Shown: piece by piece, positions 25,075 through 34,565 of the stretch
How positions within the stretch are numbered: the stretch's first letter is position 1
Layout of the letters: the number at the start of each line of letters is the position of its first letter
NCBI RefSeq assembly: GCF_900089585.1
Contig: NZ_FLRH01000004.1
Location: 1,605,001 to 1,669,000 of the forward strand
Length of the DNA stretch: 64,000 nucleotides
Direction: 5' to 3'
Origin: Micromonospora sediminicola
Lineage (GTDB): Bacteria > Actinomycetota > Actinomycetes > Mycobacteriales > Micromonosporaceae
Notes under the pieces: generated by a model
Database searches by the model: none
What the model was told of the DNA's origin: nothing
The model's input: the letters and a program-made list of their open reading frames with translations, nothing else
Position numbers and translations under genes: made by a program

Positions 25075-25731
25075 GTGCTGAACTCCGTGCCGTTGCGTCT
25101 CGTGCTCGCCTCGCAGAGTCCCGCCCGCCGCAAGCTGCTCCAGGCCGCCGGGATCGAACCCGACGTGCTGGTCAGTGGTGTCGATGAGTCGCTGGTGGTC
25201 AGCGAGCGGGCCGAGGACCTGTGTCTCGAGCTGGCCCGGCTGAAGGCCCAGGCCGTACTCGGTCGCCTGCGGTCCACCGCGGAGGAGCGCACGCTGGTGC
25301 TCGGCTGCGACTCGGTGCTCGCGTTCGACGGGGAGATTCTCGGCAAGCCGGCGGACGCGGCGGACGCCACTCGGCGGTGGCGGCGGATGCGTGGGCGCAG
25401 TGGCGTGCTGCACACCGGGCACTGCCTGATCGACGTGGTGCACGAGTCGCGCGCGGAGGCGGTCGCCTCGACCACGGTGCACTTCGCGGACATCAGCGAC
25501 GAGGAGATCGCCGCGTACGTGGCGACGGGCGAGCCGCTGGCGGTGGCCGGCGCGTTCACGATCGACGGGTTGGGCGGAGCGTTCCTGACCGGCATCGAGG
25601 GCGACCCGGGCACGGTGGTGGGTCTGTCCCTGCCCCTGTTGCGTCGGCTCCTCGCCGAGTTGGACCTTCGCATCGTCGATCTGTGGACGAAGGTCGCGCC
25701 GGGGGGCCAGGAGATCGAGCATCTCGGCTAA
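25075..25731 (+). CDS. maf: Maf family nucleotide pyrophosphatase
   Basis: A 218-residue Maf/YhdE-family nucleoside triphosphate pyrophosphatase, which removes non-canonical or modified nucleotides from the pool. Motifs: LASQSPARRKLL at the N-terminus (substrate loop), GCDSVLAFDGEILGKP, TIDGLGGAFLTGIEGD and the PLLRRLL helix. GTG 25075 is probably leaderless, its TAGCGT box overlapping the upstream stop. Its position downstream of accE matches the Streptomyces pccB-pccE-maf-accA order, with intervening genes added here. Confidence 0.92.
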   Translation: MLNSVPLRLVLASQSPARRKLLQAAGIEPDVLVSGVDESLVVSERAEDLCLELARLKAQAVLGRLRSTAEERTLVLGCDSVLAFDGEILGKPADAADATRRWRRMRGRSGVLHTGHCLIDVVHESRAEAVASTTVHFADISDEEIAAYVATGEPLAVAGAFTIDGLGGAFLTGIEGDPGTVVGLSLPLLRRLLAELDLRIVDLWTKVAPGGQEIEHLG

Positions 25732-25734
25732 CGT
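25729..25734 (+). promoter_or_regulatory. -10 box of O-methyltransferase gene overlapping the maf stop codon
   Basis: TAACGT; TAA is the maf stop codon, and the ATG of the next gene lies six bases after the box. Confidence 0.5.
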
Positions 25735-25740
25735 CCGGGC

Positions 25741-26394
25741 ATGAGCACGAAGCCGCTACCGCTGACCCCGGAACTGCACGCCTATCTGGTGGCCCACGGG
25801 TCCGCCCCCGACGAGGTGGTCCGCGACCTGGCCGAGGAGACCCGGGCGGCCCTTCCGGCCGAGGCGGACATGCAGGTCGCTCCGGAGCAGGCGGCGTTCC
25901 TGACCTTCCTGACCCGGTTGCTCGGGGTGCGGCAGGCGGTGGAGGTGGGGACGTTCACCGGTCTCTCCTCACTCGCGATCGCCCGGGGGCTGGCCGACGG
26001 TGGTCGACTGACCTGCTTCGACATCTCGGCGGAGTACACCGACGTGGCCCGGCGTTACTGGGCCCGCGCCGGGGTACAGGACCGGATCGAGCTGCGCATC
26101 GGGCCGGCCGCGGACGGGCTGCGCGAGCTGCCCCGGGAGCGTCACCTCGACTTCGCGTTCATCGACGCGGACAAGGTCGGCTACCCGGTCTACTGGGACG
26201 AGCTGGTGCCCCGGATGCGTCCCGGCGCGGTGATCGCGGTGGACAACACGCTCCGGGCCGGTCGGGTGCTCGCCCCGCGCAACGCGGACGATCGGGCGAT
26301 CGCCGCGTTCAACGACGAGGTCCTGGCCGACGTCCGGGTGGAGGCCGTCATGCTCCCGATCGCCGACGGGGTCACGCTCGCCCGGGTGCGCTGA
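25741..26394 (+). CDS. O-methyltransferase family 3 (SAM-dependent)
   Basis: A 217-residue class I methyltransferase of the caffeoyl-CoA/catechol O-methyltransferase type. The SAM-binding motif is VEVGTFTGLSSLAIA; acidic motif II is LTCFDIS; the metal-binding Asp set is in FAFIDADKVGY and AVDNTL. The substrate cannot be inferred from context. ATG at 25741 follows TAACGT by six bases, indicating a leaderless transcript starting within 10 bp of the maf stop. Confidence 0.9.
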   Translation: MSTKPLPLTPELHAYLVAHGSAPDEVVRDLAEETRAALPAEADMQVAPEQAAFLTFLTRLLGVRQAVEVGTFTGLSSLAIARGLADGGRLTCFDISAEYTDVARRYWARAGVQDRIELRIGPAADGLRELPRERHLDFAFIDADKVGYPVYWDELVPRMRPGAVIAVDNTLRAGRVLAPRNADDRAIAAFNDEVLADVRVEAVMLPIADGVTLARVR

Positions 26395-26399
26395 ACCAG

Positions 26400-26450
26400 T
26401 TCGCCGAAGTGGCGGTATCGAGGCACGCCGGACACCGCCACCTCGGCGAA
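26400..26450. repeat. long intergenic palindrome, copy 3
   Basis: 20-nt arms (26400-26419 and 26431-26450) pair with two mismatches around an 11-nt loop; both mismatches become G-U pairs in minus-strand RNA. It separates the converging O-methyltransferase and MFS genes, like the palindrome at 4848 between converging genes. Confidence 0.65.
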
Positions 26451-26460
26451 GTGGAGTCGA

Positions 26461-27984
26461 TCAAGCGGGCGCCACACCGGGAGCAAGGGCCCGGCCCAGC
26501 CGCACGGTCAGCAGCACGGCCACCGCGATGAACGCGGGCAGCAGCAGGAAGGCCAGGTGCGGGCCGACGCCGTCGGCCACCCAGCCGAGCACGACCGGCG
26601 CGATCCCGAAACCAACCCCCATCGAGTACGACGACCAGCCCGCCGCCCGATCGGTGGCCGTGCCGGCGGCCGCGAGCGCGATGGAGATCGCCAGCGGGTA
26701 GTGGAGGGCGTTGCCCAGCCCGAGCACGACCAGGCCGGTGACCGCCAGCCAGCCGATCGGGCTGGCCCAGAACAGAGTGAACCCGGCGAGTGAGACGGTG
26801 AGGGCGCCGAGCAGCAGCGGCACCGGTGGCCAGCGCAGCGCGGCCCGGCCACCGGCGGCCCGGCCGACGAACATGCCGCAGACGATCGCCGCGACACCCG
26901 CCGACGCGCCGCCGGCACTCAGTCCGGCGTGGTCGCGGAGCACGTCGGCGGTCCAGAGCGACAGGCAGACCTCAATCGAGCCGGTGACCGACATCAGAAC
27001 CCAGGCGATCCAGTACGCCCGCGGCAACCGCGCCGACGTCACCCGCGTCCCGGCGTCGGGAACTTGGCGACGCGCGGTTCCGCCCGGACCAGAACTCAGC
27101 GAGATTTCGCTTGGCCCGGAAGCGACAGCGGCGGGAGCCACGGCAGCGGGAGCGACAGCGGCGGCAACGGGCGCGGGAGCGACGCCAACGGGCGCGGCAG
27201 CAACGGGGGCGGCGCCAACGGGGGCGGCGGCAGCCGCGGTAGCGGGGGCGGCGGCAGCCGCGGTAGCGGGGGCGGCGGCAGCCGCGGTAGCGGGGGCGGC
27301 GGCAGCCGCGGTAGCGGGGGCGGCGGCAGCCGCGGTAGCGGGGGCGGCGGCAGCCGCGGTAGCGGGGGCGGCGGCAGCCGCGGTAGCGGGGGCGGCGGCA
27401 GCCGCGGTAGCGGGGGCGGCGTGCGGCAGGCGTACCCGGAAGGTCAACGCGGCGAGCGCGACCAGCGTGATCAGCCCGACCTCGACGGCCATCACCGGTC
27501 GCCAGCCGAGGCCGGCGTCCACCGTGACGCCGATGGTCAGCGGCGCCAGGATGCCCATGCCGGCGCAGGCGGCGTTGGCCTCGGTGAGCGCTGCGGGCGC
27601 GGCTGGCCCGTGCCGGGCGGTGAGCACCACGTTGACGCCGCTGATCACCATCATGCCGAAGGTGGCGACGACCGCCACGGCGGCGATGGTGGCGGGCAGC
27701 GGGTGGAGCAGGCCGAGCGCGGTGACGCCGGCGGCCACGCCGGCGATGCCGAGCCAGATGGCCGGGCCCCGGCCGTAGCGGCGGGCGACCGGGGCGAACA
27801 GCGCGCCGCCGGCGAGCGCGCCGACCGCGATGCCGGTGCTGTGCAGGCCGGCGACGGCGGCGCTGGTGCCCTGTTCGTCGCGGAGCAGCGGTACGACGGG
27901 GCCGAACCCGTAGAGGAAGAAGCCCCAGAGGCCCAGCTGAGCGTAGGTCAGCCAGGTGGTCCGGTCACGGGTGAGGCGAGGCAC
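26461..27984 (-). CDS. MFS transporter with an expanded Ala/Pro/Thr-rich central loop
   Basis: A 507-residue major facilitator with 12 predicted membrane segments, split into two six-helix halves by a loop of about 120 residues at roughly 195-310. The loop holds eight exact copies of an eight-residue unit (APATAAAA) followed by degenerate Ala/Pro/Val repeats, encoded by a 24-bp minisatellite (27217-27420). Substrate unknown; the N-half motif ARRYGRGPAIWLG corresponds to the conserved loop 2-3 region. GTG start at 27984. It converges on the O-methyltransferase gene. Confidence 0.85.
   Translation of the reverse strand: MPRLTRDRTTWLTYAQLGLWGFFLYGFGPVVPLLRDEQGTSAAVAGLHSTGIAVGALAGGALFAPVARRYGRGPAIWLGIAGVAAGVTALGLLHPLPATIAAVAVVATFGMMVISGVNVVLTARHGPAAPAALTEANAACAGMGILAPLTIGVTVDAGLGWRPVMAVEVGLITLVALAALTFRVRLPHAAPATAAAAAPATAAAAAPATAAAAAPATAAAAAPATAAAAAPATAAAAAPATAAAAAPATAAAAAPVGAAPVAAAPVGVAPAPVAAAVAPAAVAPAAVASGPSEISLSSGPGGTARRQVPDAGTRVTSARLPRAYWIAWVLMSVTGSIEVCLSLWTADVLRDHAGLSAGGASAGVAAIVCGMFVGRAAGGRAALRWPPVPLLLGALTVSLAGFTLFWASPIGWLAVTGLVVLGLGNALHYPLAISIALAAAGTATDRAAGWSSYSMGVGFGIAPVVLGWVADGVGPHLAFLLLPAFIAVAVLLTVRLGRALAPGVAPA
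27217..27420. repeat. 24-bp in-frame minisatellite inside MFS gene
   Basis: The unit AGCGGGGGCGGCGGCAGCCG plus CGGT (24 bp) is repeated eight times without interruption, the first copy with one base changed, plus a 12-bp partial copy. Being a multiple of three, length changes keep the transporter in frame and only vary the central loop. Confidence 0.95.
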
Positions 27985-28048
27985 CGGCCCGACGCTACGC
28001 GCGCCCGACCGGCACCCCGCCCTGAGTGAGAGGCAGCTCTCCCCGGGT

Positions 28049-28108
28049 GTTAAGAGGGGGCCCTTCCTCTACCGAATGCGTTAATAGGGGGCCCTTCCTT
28101 TCATCTCA
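28049..28108 (-). repeat. stop-supplying GGGCCC repeat, copy 2 (ABC permease end)
   Basis: The same 52-bp core as at 12303-12354, here differing at a few positions. At its edge the sequence TGAGATGA includes the TGA stop of the permease gene (28101-28103). Oriented identically with respect to the gene. Confidence 0.85.
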
Positions 28109-28856
28109 CGCTGCGGGCGAACTGGCGGGCGGCCCAGACCACGCCGGCCACGGCGAGCACCGTGGTGATCAACAGCCCCTGCCAGACCTTGTCGTTGCCC
28201 AGGTCGCCGCCGAAGAGGGCGCGGGTGCCGTCGACAGCCCAGGAGAACGGGTTCCACTTGGCCACGCCCTGGAGCCAGCCGGGGGCGAAGGTGAGCGGCA
28301 GCAGGATGCCGGAGAGCAGCAGGACCGGCTGGGCGACCGTGTTCATCAGCGGGGCGAGCGCGTCCTCGCTCTTGACCTTGAGCGCGACGCCGTAGGAGAC
28401 GGCCGAGGTCATCAGCGCGATGAGGGCGAGCATCAGGTAGGCCAGCAGCAGGTAGCCGATGAAGACGCGCAGGTCGAACAGGAGCGCCAGGAGGGTGATG
28501 ATGACGGCCTGCGCGATCAGCGAGACCACGTCGCGCAGCGAGCGGCCGAGCAGCAGGGCGAGTCGGCTGACCGGGGTGACCCGGGAGCGTTCGATCACCC
28601 CGGCGCGCAGCTCGGCGATCAGGCCGAAGCCCTGGAAGAGGCCGCCGAAGATGGCCAGCAGCACGAGCAGACCGGGTACGAAGATCTTGTACGCGGCGGC
28701 CTGTGTGGGCGCGTTCAGGGCCGGCTTGAGCAGCGGGGCGAAGAGCAGCAGGTACATCACCGGCTGGAAGACGCCGACGAAGACCCAGACCGGGTTGCGC
28801 AGCAGCAGTTGCGCCTGGCGCTGGAAGATCAGCCAGGTGTCGCGGGCGAGTTTCAT
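28101..28856 (-). CDS. ABC-2 type exporter permease, DrrB-like
   Basis: A 251-residue permease with six membrane segments, of the ABC-2 family that pairs with DrrA-type ATPases. PVSRLALLLGRSLRD and PFSWAVDGTRALFGG are typical of daunorubicin-resistance-like permeases. ATG at 28856, 17 bp after the ATPase stop; GGAGAGACTGTC is the Shine-Dalgarno. Its stop lies within the dispersed repeat. It should export a hydrophobic compound under control of the adjacent PadR. Confidence 0.9.
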   Translation of the reverse strand: MKLARDTWLIFQRQAQLLLRNPVWVFVGVFQPVMYLLLFAPLLKPALNAPTQAAAYKIFVPGLLVLLAIFGGLFQGFGLIAELRAGVIERSRVTPVSRLALLLGRSLRDVVSLIAQAVIITLLALLFDLRVFIGYLLLAYLMLALIALMTSAVSYGVALKVKSEDALAPLMNTVAQPVLLLSGILLPLTFAPGWLQGVAKWNPFSWAVDGTRALFGGDLGNDKVWQGLLITTVLAVAGVVWAARQFARSVR

Positions 28857-28873
28857 GACAGTCTCTCCGGGGG

Positions 28874-29833
<960 letters not shown>

Positions 29834-29919
29834 TTCTGCTCCTGGTCGTCCGGGCCGGACGTGACCGGCCGCCGATCGTCCGCGGGGAGGACGCACGACT
29901 CCCCCCGCGGCTCCTGCCG

Positions 29920-29955
29920 AGGCTAACGCGATATAACTCTTCTAGTCAACGTTGA
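29920..29955 (-). promoter_or_regulatory. promoter and operator of drrAB-like operon
   Basis: On the minus strand, TTGACT (29944-29949) and TAGCCT (29920-29925) are 18 bp apart. A perfect 10-bp palindrome TCAACGTTGA (29946-29955) overlaps the -35 box and touches the padR stop codon. Repression by the neighbouring PadR is the simplest reading. Confidence 0.55.
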
Positions 29956-30564
29956 TTATTTCTTGTCCCCGTCCGTCCAGCCCGACCAACCCTCCGCCTG
30001 CTCCATCCCCGCGGGGAGGTAGGACACACCGGACTCGATCCGCTCCGCGATCCGCTCGCACCAGGCCGTCTCCGCCTCGGCCCGGGCCAGCCACAGCTCG
30101 AACATCCATCCGACGTGCACCGGCTTGCGGTTGCGTACCCAGTCGGAGTCCAACGAGGCGCGCATCGACTCGACGCCGGCGCGGAGCAGGTTGGCGCGGT
30201 TGCGCAACGCCGCCGCGGCCTCGTCGCGCGGCATCGCCGGCAGGAACGAGAACGCCGCCACGAACGGGTCCGGCGACTCCTGGACCTGCCACCACTGGGC
30301 CCGCAGCAACGTCTCGAACTCGTCCTCGCCCTTCGCCGTCACCTCGTACGTGGTGCGGGCCGGACGGGCGCCCACCTGCTCGACCGACACGGTCCGCAGC
30401 AGCCCCTCGTCGGTGAGCTTGCGCAACGCGTGGTAGATCGAACCGGGCTGGACGTTCGCCCACTTGTCCGCGCTCCAACTCAGCAGCTCGCGGCGCACGT
30501 CGTAGCCGTGCACCGGCTGCATCCACCTGACCAGGCCCAGAATCATCATCCGCGTCGCCGACAC
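29956..30564 (-). CDS. PadR family transcriptional regulator
   Basis: A 202-residue PadR-type repressor: N-terminal winged helix (about residues 5-90; MILGLVRWMQPVHGYDVRREL, then PGSIYHALRKLTDEGLL) and a C-terminal coiled dimerisation domain. GTG 30564 is chosen because TACGCT is six bases upstream (30571-30576); the open frame extends another 45 bp without coding signs. The DrrAB-type exporter lies directly downstream and is its probable target. Confidence 0.9.
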   Translation of the reverse strand: MSATRMMILGLVRWMQPVHGYDVRRELLSWSADKWANVQPGSIYHALRKLTDEGLLRTVSVEQVGARPARTTYEVTAKGEDEFETLLRAQWWQVQESPDPFVAAFSFLPAMPRDEAAAALRNRANLLRAGVESMRASLDSDWVRNRKPVHVGWMFELWLARAEAETAWCERIAERIESGVSYLPAGMEQAEGWSGWTDGDKK

Positions 30565-30682
30565 TGGACAAGCGTAATAGCCAAGTTTGACTACAGTGCC
30601 ACATCCCACACTGAGCGATCGTTAGGGCCAGCATGCCGGCCGATACACTCCCGGCATCGACCTCCCGGGAGGAGCCCCCAAG

Positions 30683-32434
30683 GTGCGCAAGGTTCTCATC
30701 GCCAACCGCGGCGAGATCGCCGTCCGCGTCATCCGCGCCTGCCGCGACGCCGGCCTGGCGAGCGTCGCCGTCTACGCGGACTCCGACCGGGACGCCCTGC
30801 ACGCCACGCTCGCCGACGAGGCGTACGCGCTCGGCGGCGACACCGCGGCGGACAGCTACCTGCGCATCGACAAGCTCATCGACGTGGCCGCCCGCGCCGG
30901 CGCCGACGCCGTGCACCCCGGCTACGGCTTCCTCTCCGAGAACGCCGACTTCGCCCAGGCCGTCCTCGACGCCGGGCTGACCTGGATCGGCCCCACCCCG
31001 CAGGCGATCCGCGACCTGGGCGACAAGGTGACCGCCCGGCACATCGCGCAGCGCGCCGGCGCGCCGCTGGTGCCCGGCACCCCGGACCCGGTGGGCAACG
31101 CCGACGAGGTGATGGCGTTCGCCGTCGACCACGGGCTGCCGGTCGCCATCAAGGCGGCCTTCGGCGGCGGCGGGCGCGGCCTCAAGGTCGCCCGCACCAT
31201 GGAGGAGATCCCGCACCTGTTCGAGTCGGCCACCCGCGAGGCGGTCGCCGCGTTCGGCCGGGGCGAGTGCTTCGTCGAGCGCTACCTGGACCAGCCGCGC
31301 CACGTCGAGGCGCAGGTGCTGGCCGACCAGCACGGCAACGTGATCGTGGTGGGCACCCGCGACTGCTCGCTCCAGCGCCGCCACCAGAAGCTGGTCGAGG
31401 AGGCGCCCGCGCCCTTCCTCACCGACGCCCAGCGCGCGCAGATCCACGACAGCGCGAAGGCGATCTGCCGGGAGGCCGGCTACCACGGCGCCGGCACCGT
31501 CGAATACCTGGTCGGCGCGGACGGCACCATCTCCTTCCTGGAGGTCAACACCCGGCTCCAGGTGGAGCACCCGGTGACCGAGGAGACCGCCGGCATCGAC
31601 CTGGTACGCGAGCAGTTCCGCATCGCCGACGGCGAGAAGCTGCGCATCACCGAGGACCCGACGCCGCGCGGCCACGCCATCGAGTTCCGGATCAACGGCG
31701 AGGACCCGGGCCGCAACTTCCTGCCCGCCCCGGGCACCGTCACCGCGCTGCGGTTGCCGTCCGGCCCGGGGGTCCGGGTCGACACCGGCATCTCGGCCGG
31801 CGACGTGATCGGTGGCAACTTCGACTCGCTGCTGGCCAAGGTGATCATCGTCGGTGAGACGCGCACCGAGGCGCTGGAGCGGGCCCGCCGGGCGCTCGAC
31901 GAGATGGTGGTCGAGGGCATGGCCACCGCGCTGCCCTTCCACCGCCTGGTGGTCCGCGACGAGGCGTTCACCGCCGAGCCGTTCACCGTGCACACCCGGT
32001 GGATCGAGACCGAGTTCGACAACACCGTCCCGGCCTTCACCGCCGCCGCCGGCGCCGCCGAGGCTCCGGCCGAGCGCGAGACCGTCGTGGTCGAGGTGGG
32101 CGGCAAGCGGCTGGAGGTCGTCCTCCCCGCCGGGCTCGGCGCGGCTACGGCGACCGCCGCGCCCGCCGCGAAGAAGCCGGCCCGCCGGGGTGGCGGGGGC
32201 AAGGCGGGCGCCGCGGTCAGCGGTGACACGCTCACCTCCCCCATGCAGGGCACCATCGTCAAGATCGCCGTGGCCGACGGCGACACGGTCGCCGAGGGCG
32301 ACCTGGTCGTGGTGCTGGAGGCGATGAAGATGGAGCAGCCGCTGCACGCGCACAAGGCCGGCACGGTGAGCGGGCTGGCCGCCGAGGTGGGCGCGGTGAT
32401 CACCGCCGGCGCGGCGATCTGCACCATCGCCTGA
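30683..32434 (+). CDS. accA: acyl-CoA carboxylase alpha subunit (biotin carboxylase + BCCP)
   Basis: A 583-residue fused biotin carboxylase/biotin carrier protein. Biotin carboxylase residues 1-450: NRGEIAVRVIRACRD, ATP-grasp loop KAAFGGGGRGLKVA, EVNTRLQVEHPVTEE. After an Ala-rich linker comes the BCCP domain with the biotinylated lysine K549 in EAMKMEQ. It makes carboxybiotin for PccB (13301); BirA (12355) adds the biotin. The stop codon is the first TGA of the dispersed repeat at 32432-32490. GTG 30683 has GGGAGGAG upstream. Confidence 0.95.
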   Translation: MRKVLIANRGEIAVRVIRACRDAGLASVAVYADSDRDALHATLADEAYALGGDTAADSYLRIDKLIDVAARAGADAVHPGYGFLSENADFAQAVLDAGLTWIGPTPQAIRDLGDKVTARHIAQRAGAPLVPGTPDPVGNADEVMAFAVDHGLPVAIKAAFGGGGRGLKVARTMEEIPHLFESATREAVAAFGRGECFVERYLDQPRHVEAQVLADQHGNVIVVGTRDCSLQRRHQKLVEEAPAPFLTDAQRAQIHDSAKAICREAGYHGAGTVEYLVGADGTISFLEVNTRLQVEHPVTEETAGIDLVREQFRIADGEKLRITEDPTPRGHAIEFRINGEDPGRNFLPAPGTVTALRLPSGPGVRVDTGISAGDVIGGNFDSLLAKVIIVGETRTEALERARRALDEMVVEGMATALPFHRLVVRDEAFTAEPFTVHTRWIETEFDNTVPAFTAAAGAAEAPAERETVVVEVGGKRLEVVLPAGLGAATATAAPAAKKPARRGGGGKAGAAVSGDTLTSPMQGTIVKIAVADGDTVAEGDLVVVLEAMKMEQPLHAHKAGTVSGLAAEVGAVITAGAAICTIA

Positions 32435-32490
32435 GGTGTAAGGAAGGGCCCCTTCTTAACGCCTGCGGTAGAGAAGGGGCCCTTCTTAAC
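32432..32490 (+). repeat. stop-supplying GGGCCC repeat, copy 3 (accA end)
   Basis: Reads TGAGGTGT, AAGGAAGGGCCCC, TTCTTAACGC, CGGTAGAG, AAGGGGCCC, TTCTTAAC, the plus-strand counterpart of copies 1 and 2. The leading TGA is the accA stop codon. In this copy both units form near-perfect 17-bp palindromes (AAGAAGGGGCCCTTCTT type). Confidence 0.85.
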
Positions 32491-32558
32491 AGCACGGGGC
32501 CGGGTGGTCCTTGCCACCACCGGGGGCGGGAGCGCGCCCGGGCGGGAATGATGTTCGG

Positions 32559-33998
32559 GTGCGGTTCCTTCATGGCGCGGTCCCCGCGCACGACCTGACC
32601 TACAACGACGTCTTCATGGCGCCCAACCGCTCGGAGGTGGGCTCCCGACTCGACGTCGACCTGTCCTCCGGCGACGGCACCGGCACCACCATCCCGCTGG
32701 TGGTGGCGAACATGACCGCGGTGGCCGGCCGGCGGATGGCCGAGACGGTGGCCCGGCGCGGCGCCGTGGCGGTGATCCCGCAGGACATCCCGATCGAGGT
32801 CGTGGCCAACGTCGTCGGTTGGGTCAAGCAGCGGCACCTGGTGCACGACACCGCGATCACGCTCGGTCCGACCGACACCGTCGGCGACGCGATCCACCTG
32901 CTGCCCAAGCGCTCCCACGGCGCGGTCGTCGTGGTCGACGCGGACGGGCGGCCGATGGGCGTGGTGACCGAGGCGGACACCGTCGGGGTGGACCGCTTCG
33001 CCCAGCTGCGGCACGTGATGTCCACCGAGCTGCACACCGTGCCGGCGGACGCGGACCCGCGTACCGGATTCGACCGGCTGTCGGCGGGCCGGCGGCGGCT
33101 CGCGCCGGTGGTGGACGGCGAGGGCCGCCTGGTCGGCGTGCTGACCCGGCAGGGCGCGCTGCGCGCCACGCTCTACCGGCCGGCGGTGGACGACCGGGGC
33201 CGGCTGCGCATCGCCGCGGCGGTGGGCATCAACGGCGACGTCACCGGCAAGGCCGCCGCGCTGCTGGAGGCGGGGGTGGACACGCTGGTGGTGGACACCG
33301 CGCACGGCCACCAGGAGCGGATGCTCCAGGCGCTGCGGGCGGTACGCAAGCTCGACCCGGGGGTGCCCGTCGCGGCCGGCAACGTGGTCACCGCGGACGG
33401 CGTACGCGACCTGGTCGAGGCCGGCGCGGACATCGTGAAGGTCGGCGTCGGGCCGGGCGCCATGTGCACCACCCGGATGATGACCGGCGTGGGCCGACCG
33501 CAGTTCTCCGCGGTGCTCGACTGCGCCGCGGCGGCCCGCTCGCTGGGCCGGCACGTCTGGGCCGACGGCGGCGTACGGCACCCGCGGGACGTGGCGCTGG
33601 CGCTGGCCGCGGGCGCCTCGAACGTGATGATCGGCTCCTGGTTCGCCGGCACCTACGAGTCCCCCGGCGACCTCTACACCGACGCCGACGGCCGGCGCTA
33701 CAAGGAGAGCTTCGGCATGGCCTCGTCGCGGGCGGTGAGCGCCCGGACCGCCGAGGACAGCGCCTTCGACCGGGCCCGCAAGGCCATCTTCGAGGAGGGC
33801 ATCTCCTCGGCCCGGATGTACCTGGACCCGAACCGCCCGGGCGTCGAGGACCTGATCGACGAGATCATTTCCGGGGTACGCAGCGCGTTCACCTACGCGG
33901 GCGCACGCAGCCTGGAGGAGTTCCACGAGCGGGCGCTGGTCGGCGTGCAGAGCACCGCCGGCTACACCGAGGGGATGCCGCTGCCGACCAGCTGGTGA
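32559..33998 (+). CDS. guaB1: GuaB1-type IMP dehydrogenase/GMP reductase family protein
   Basis: A 479-residue IMPDH-fold enzyme with two CBS domains (about residues 95-205) and the catalytic cysteine C303 in GPGAMCTTRMMTGVG. Length and motif follow the actinobacterial GuaB1 group (M. tuberculosis Rv1843c), for which GMP reductase activity has been described, rather than the essential IMPDH GuaB2. The GTG start at 32559 is chosen over the longer frame because conserved sequence (LHGAVPAHDLTYNDVFMAP) begins here. It follows the repeat after accA. Confidence 0.9.
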   Translation: MRFLHGAVPAHDLTYNDVFMAPNRSEVGSRLDVDLSSGDGTGTTIPLVVANMTAVAGRRMAETVARRGAVAVIPQDIPIEVVANVVGWVKQRHLVHDTAITLGPTDTVGDAIHLLPKRSHGAVVVVDADGRPMGVVTEADTVGVDRFAQLRHVMSTELHTVPADADPRTGFDRLSAGRRRLAPVVDGEGRLVGVLTRQGALRATLYRPAVDDRGRLRIAAAVGINGDVTGKAAALLEAGVDTLVVDTAHGHQERMLQALRAVRKLDPGVPVAAGNVVTADGVRDLVEAGADIVKVGVGPGAMCTTRMMTGVGRPQFSAVLDCAAAARSLGRHVWADGGVRHPRDVALALAAGASNVMIGSWFAGTYESPGDLYTDADGRRYKESFGMASSRAVSARTAEDSAFDRARKAIFEEGISSARMYLDPNRPGVEDLIDEIISGVRSAFTYAGARSLEEFHERALVGVQSTAGYTEGMPLPTSW

Positions 33999-34002
33999 CC
34001 GC

Positions 34003-34551
34003 TCAGGAGAAGAGCCGGCCGACCACCGCACGAGCGGCCGGCTCGGGGTCGGCGCCCACCCGGGACGGGAGGGCGCCGGCCAGCCACAGCTCGGCGAAGC
34101 CGTGCGCGATCGACCAGGCGGCCAGCGCGTCCGTGTCGGGTTCCCGGCCGGTGTGCCGGGCCACCCCGCCGCGCAGCAGCTCCCCGGTCCGCTGCCGGGC
34201 CGCCACCAGCTCCGGGTCGTCGGCCCGGTAGAGGTCCGGACGGAACATCACCTCGAAGTGCGCGCGGTGCCGGACCGCGAAGACGACGTACGCGACGCCG
34301 CTCTCCCGGAAGTCGTCGCCCGCCCCCCGCAGCGCCTCGCCGAGTTTGTCGAAGCCCTGGATGGCGAGCGCGGTGAGCAGCCCCGCCTTGTCACCGAAGT
34401 GATGCGCGGGCGCCGCGTGCGAGACGCCGGCCCGGCGGGCGAGGTCGCGCAGGCTCAGCGCGGCCGGCCCGGACTCGGCGATCGCGTCCACGGCGGCGGC
34501 CAGCAGCGCCCGGCGCAGGTCCCCGTGGTGGTAGGAGCCGGAGGACGTCAT
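34003..34551 (-). CDS. TetR family transcriptional regulator
   Basis: A 182-residue TetR-type repressor with the helix-turn-helix at about residues 26-50 (LSLRDLARRAGVSHAAPAHHFGDKAGLL) and a C-terminal ligand domain of the WHG kind. ATG 34551 is chosen over the GTG at 34560 because TAGGGT is seven bases upstream. Two CTTGTC palindromes (34566-34618) lie in the gap to the divergent DoxX gene, one just upstream of the -10 box, so it probably represses both genes. Confidence 0.9.
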   Translation of the reverse strand: MTSSGSYHHGDLRRALLAAAVDAIAESGPAALSLRDLARRAGVSHAAPAHHFGDKAGLLTALAIQGFDKLGEALRGAGDDFRESGVAYVVFAVRHRAHFEVMFRPDLYRADDPELVAARQRTGELLRGGVARHTGREPDTDALAAWSIAHGFAELWLAGALPSRVGADPEPAARAVVGRLFS

Positions 34552-34565
34552 GACCCCCACCCTAA

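Noticed and set aside
26929..28029. Plus-strand open frame encoding a Gly/Ser-rich repeat protein (GGSRGSGG units)
   Set aside because: It is the antisense reading of the MFS minisatellite; its flanks have no coding bias, while the minus-strand transporter has all expected membrane segments.
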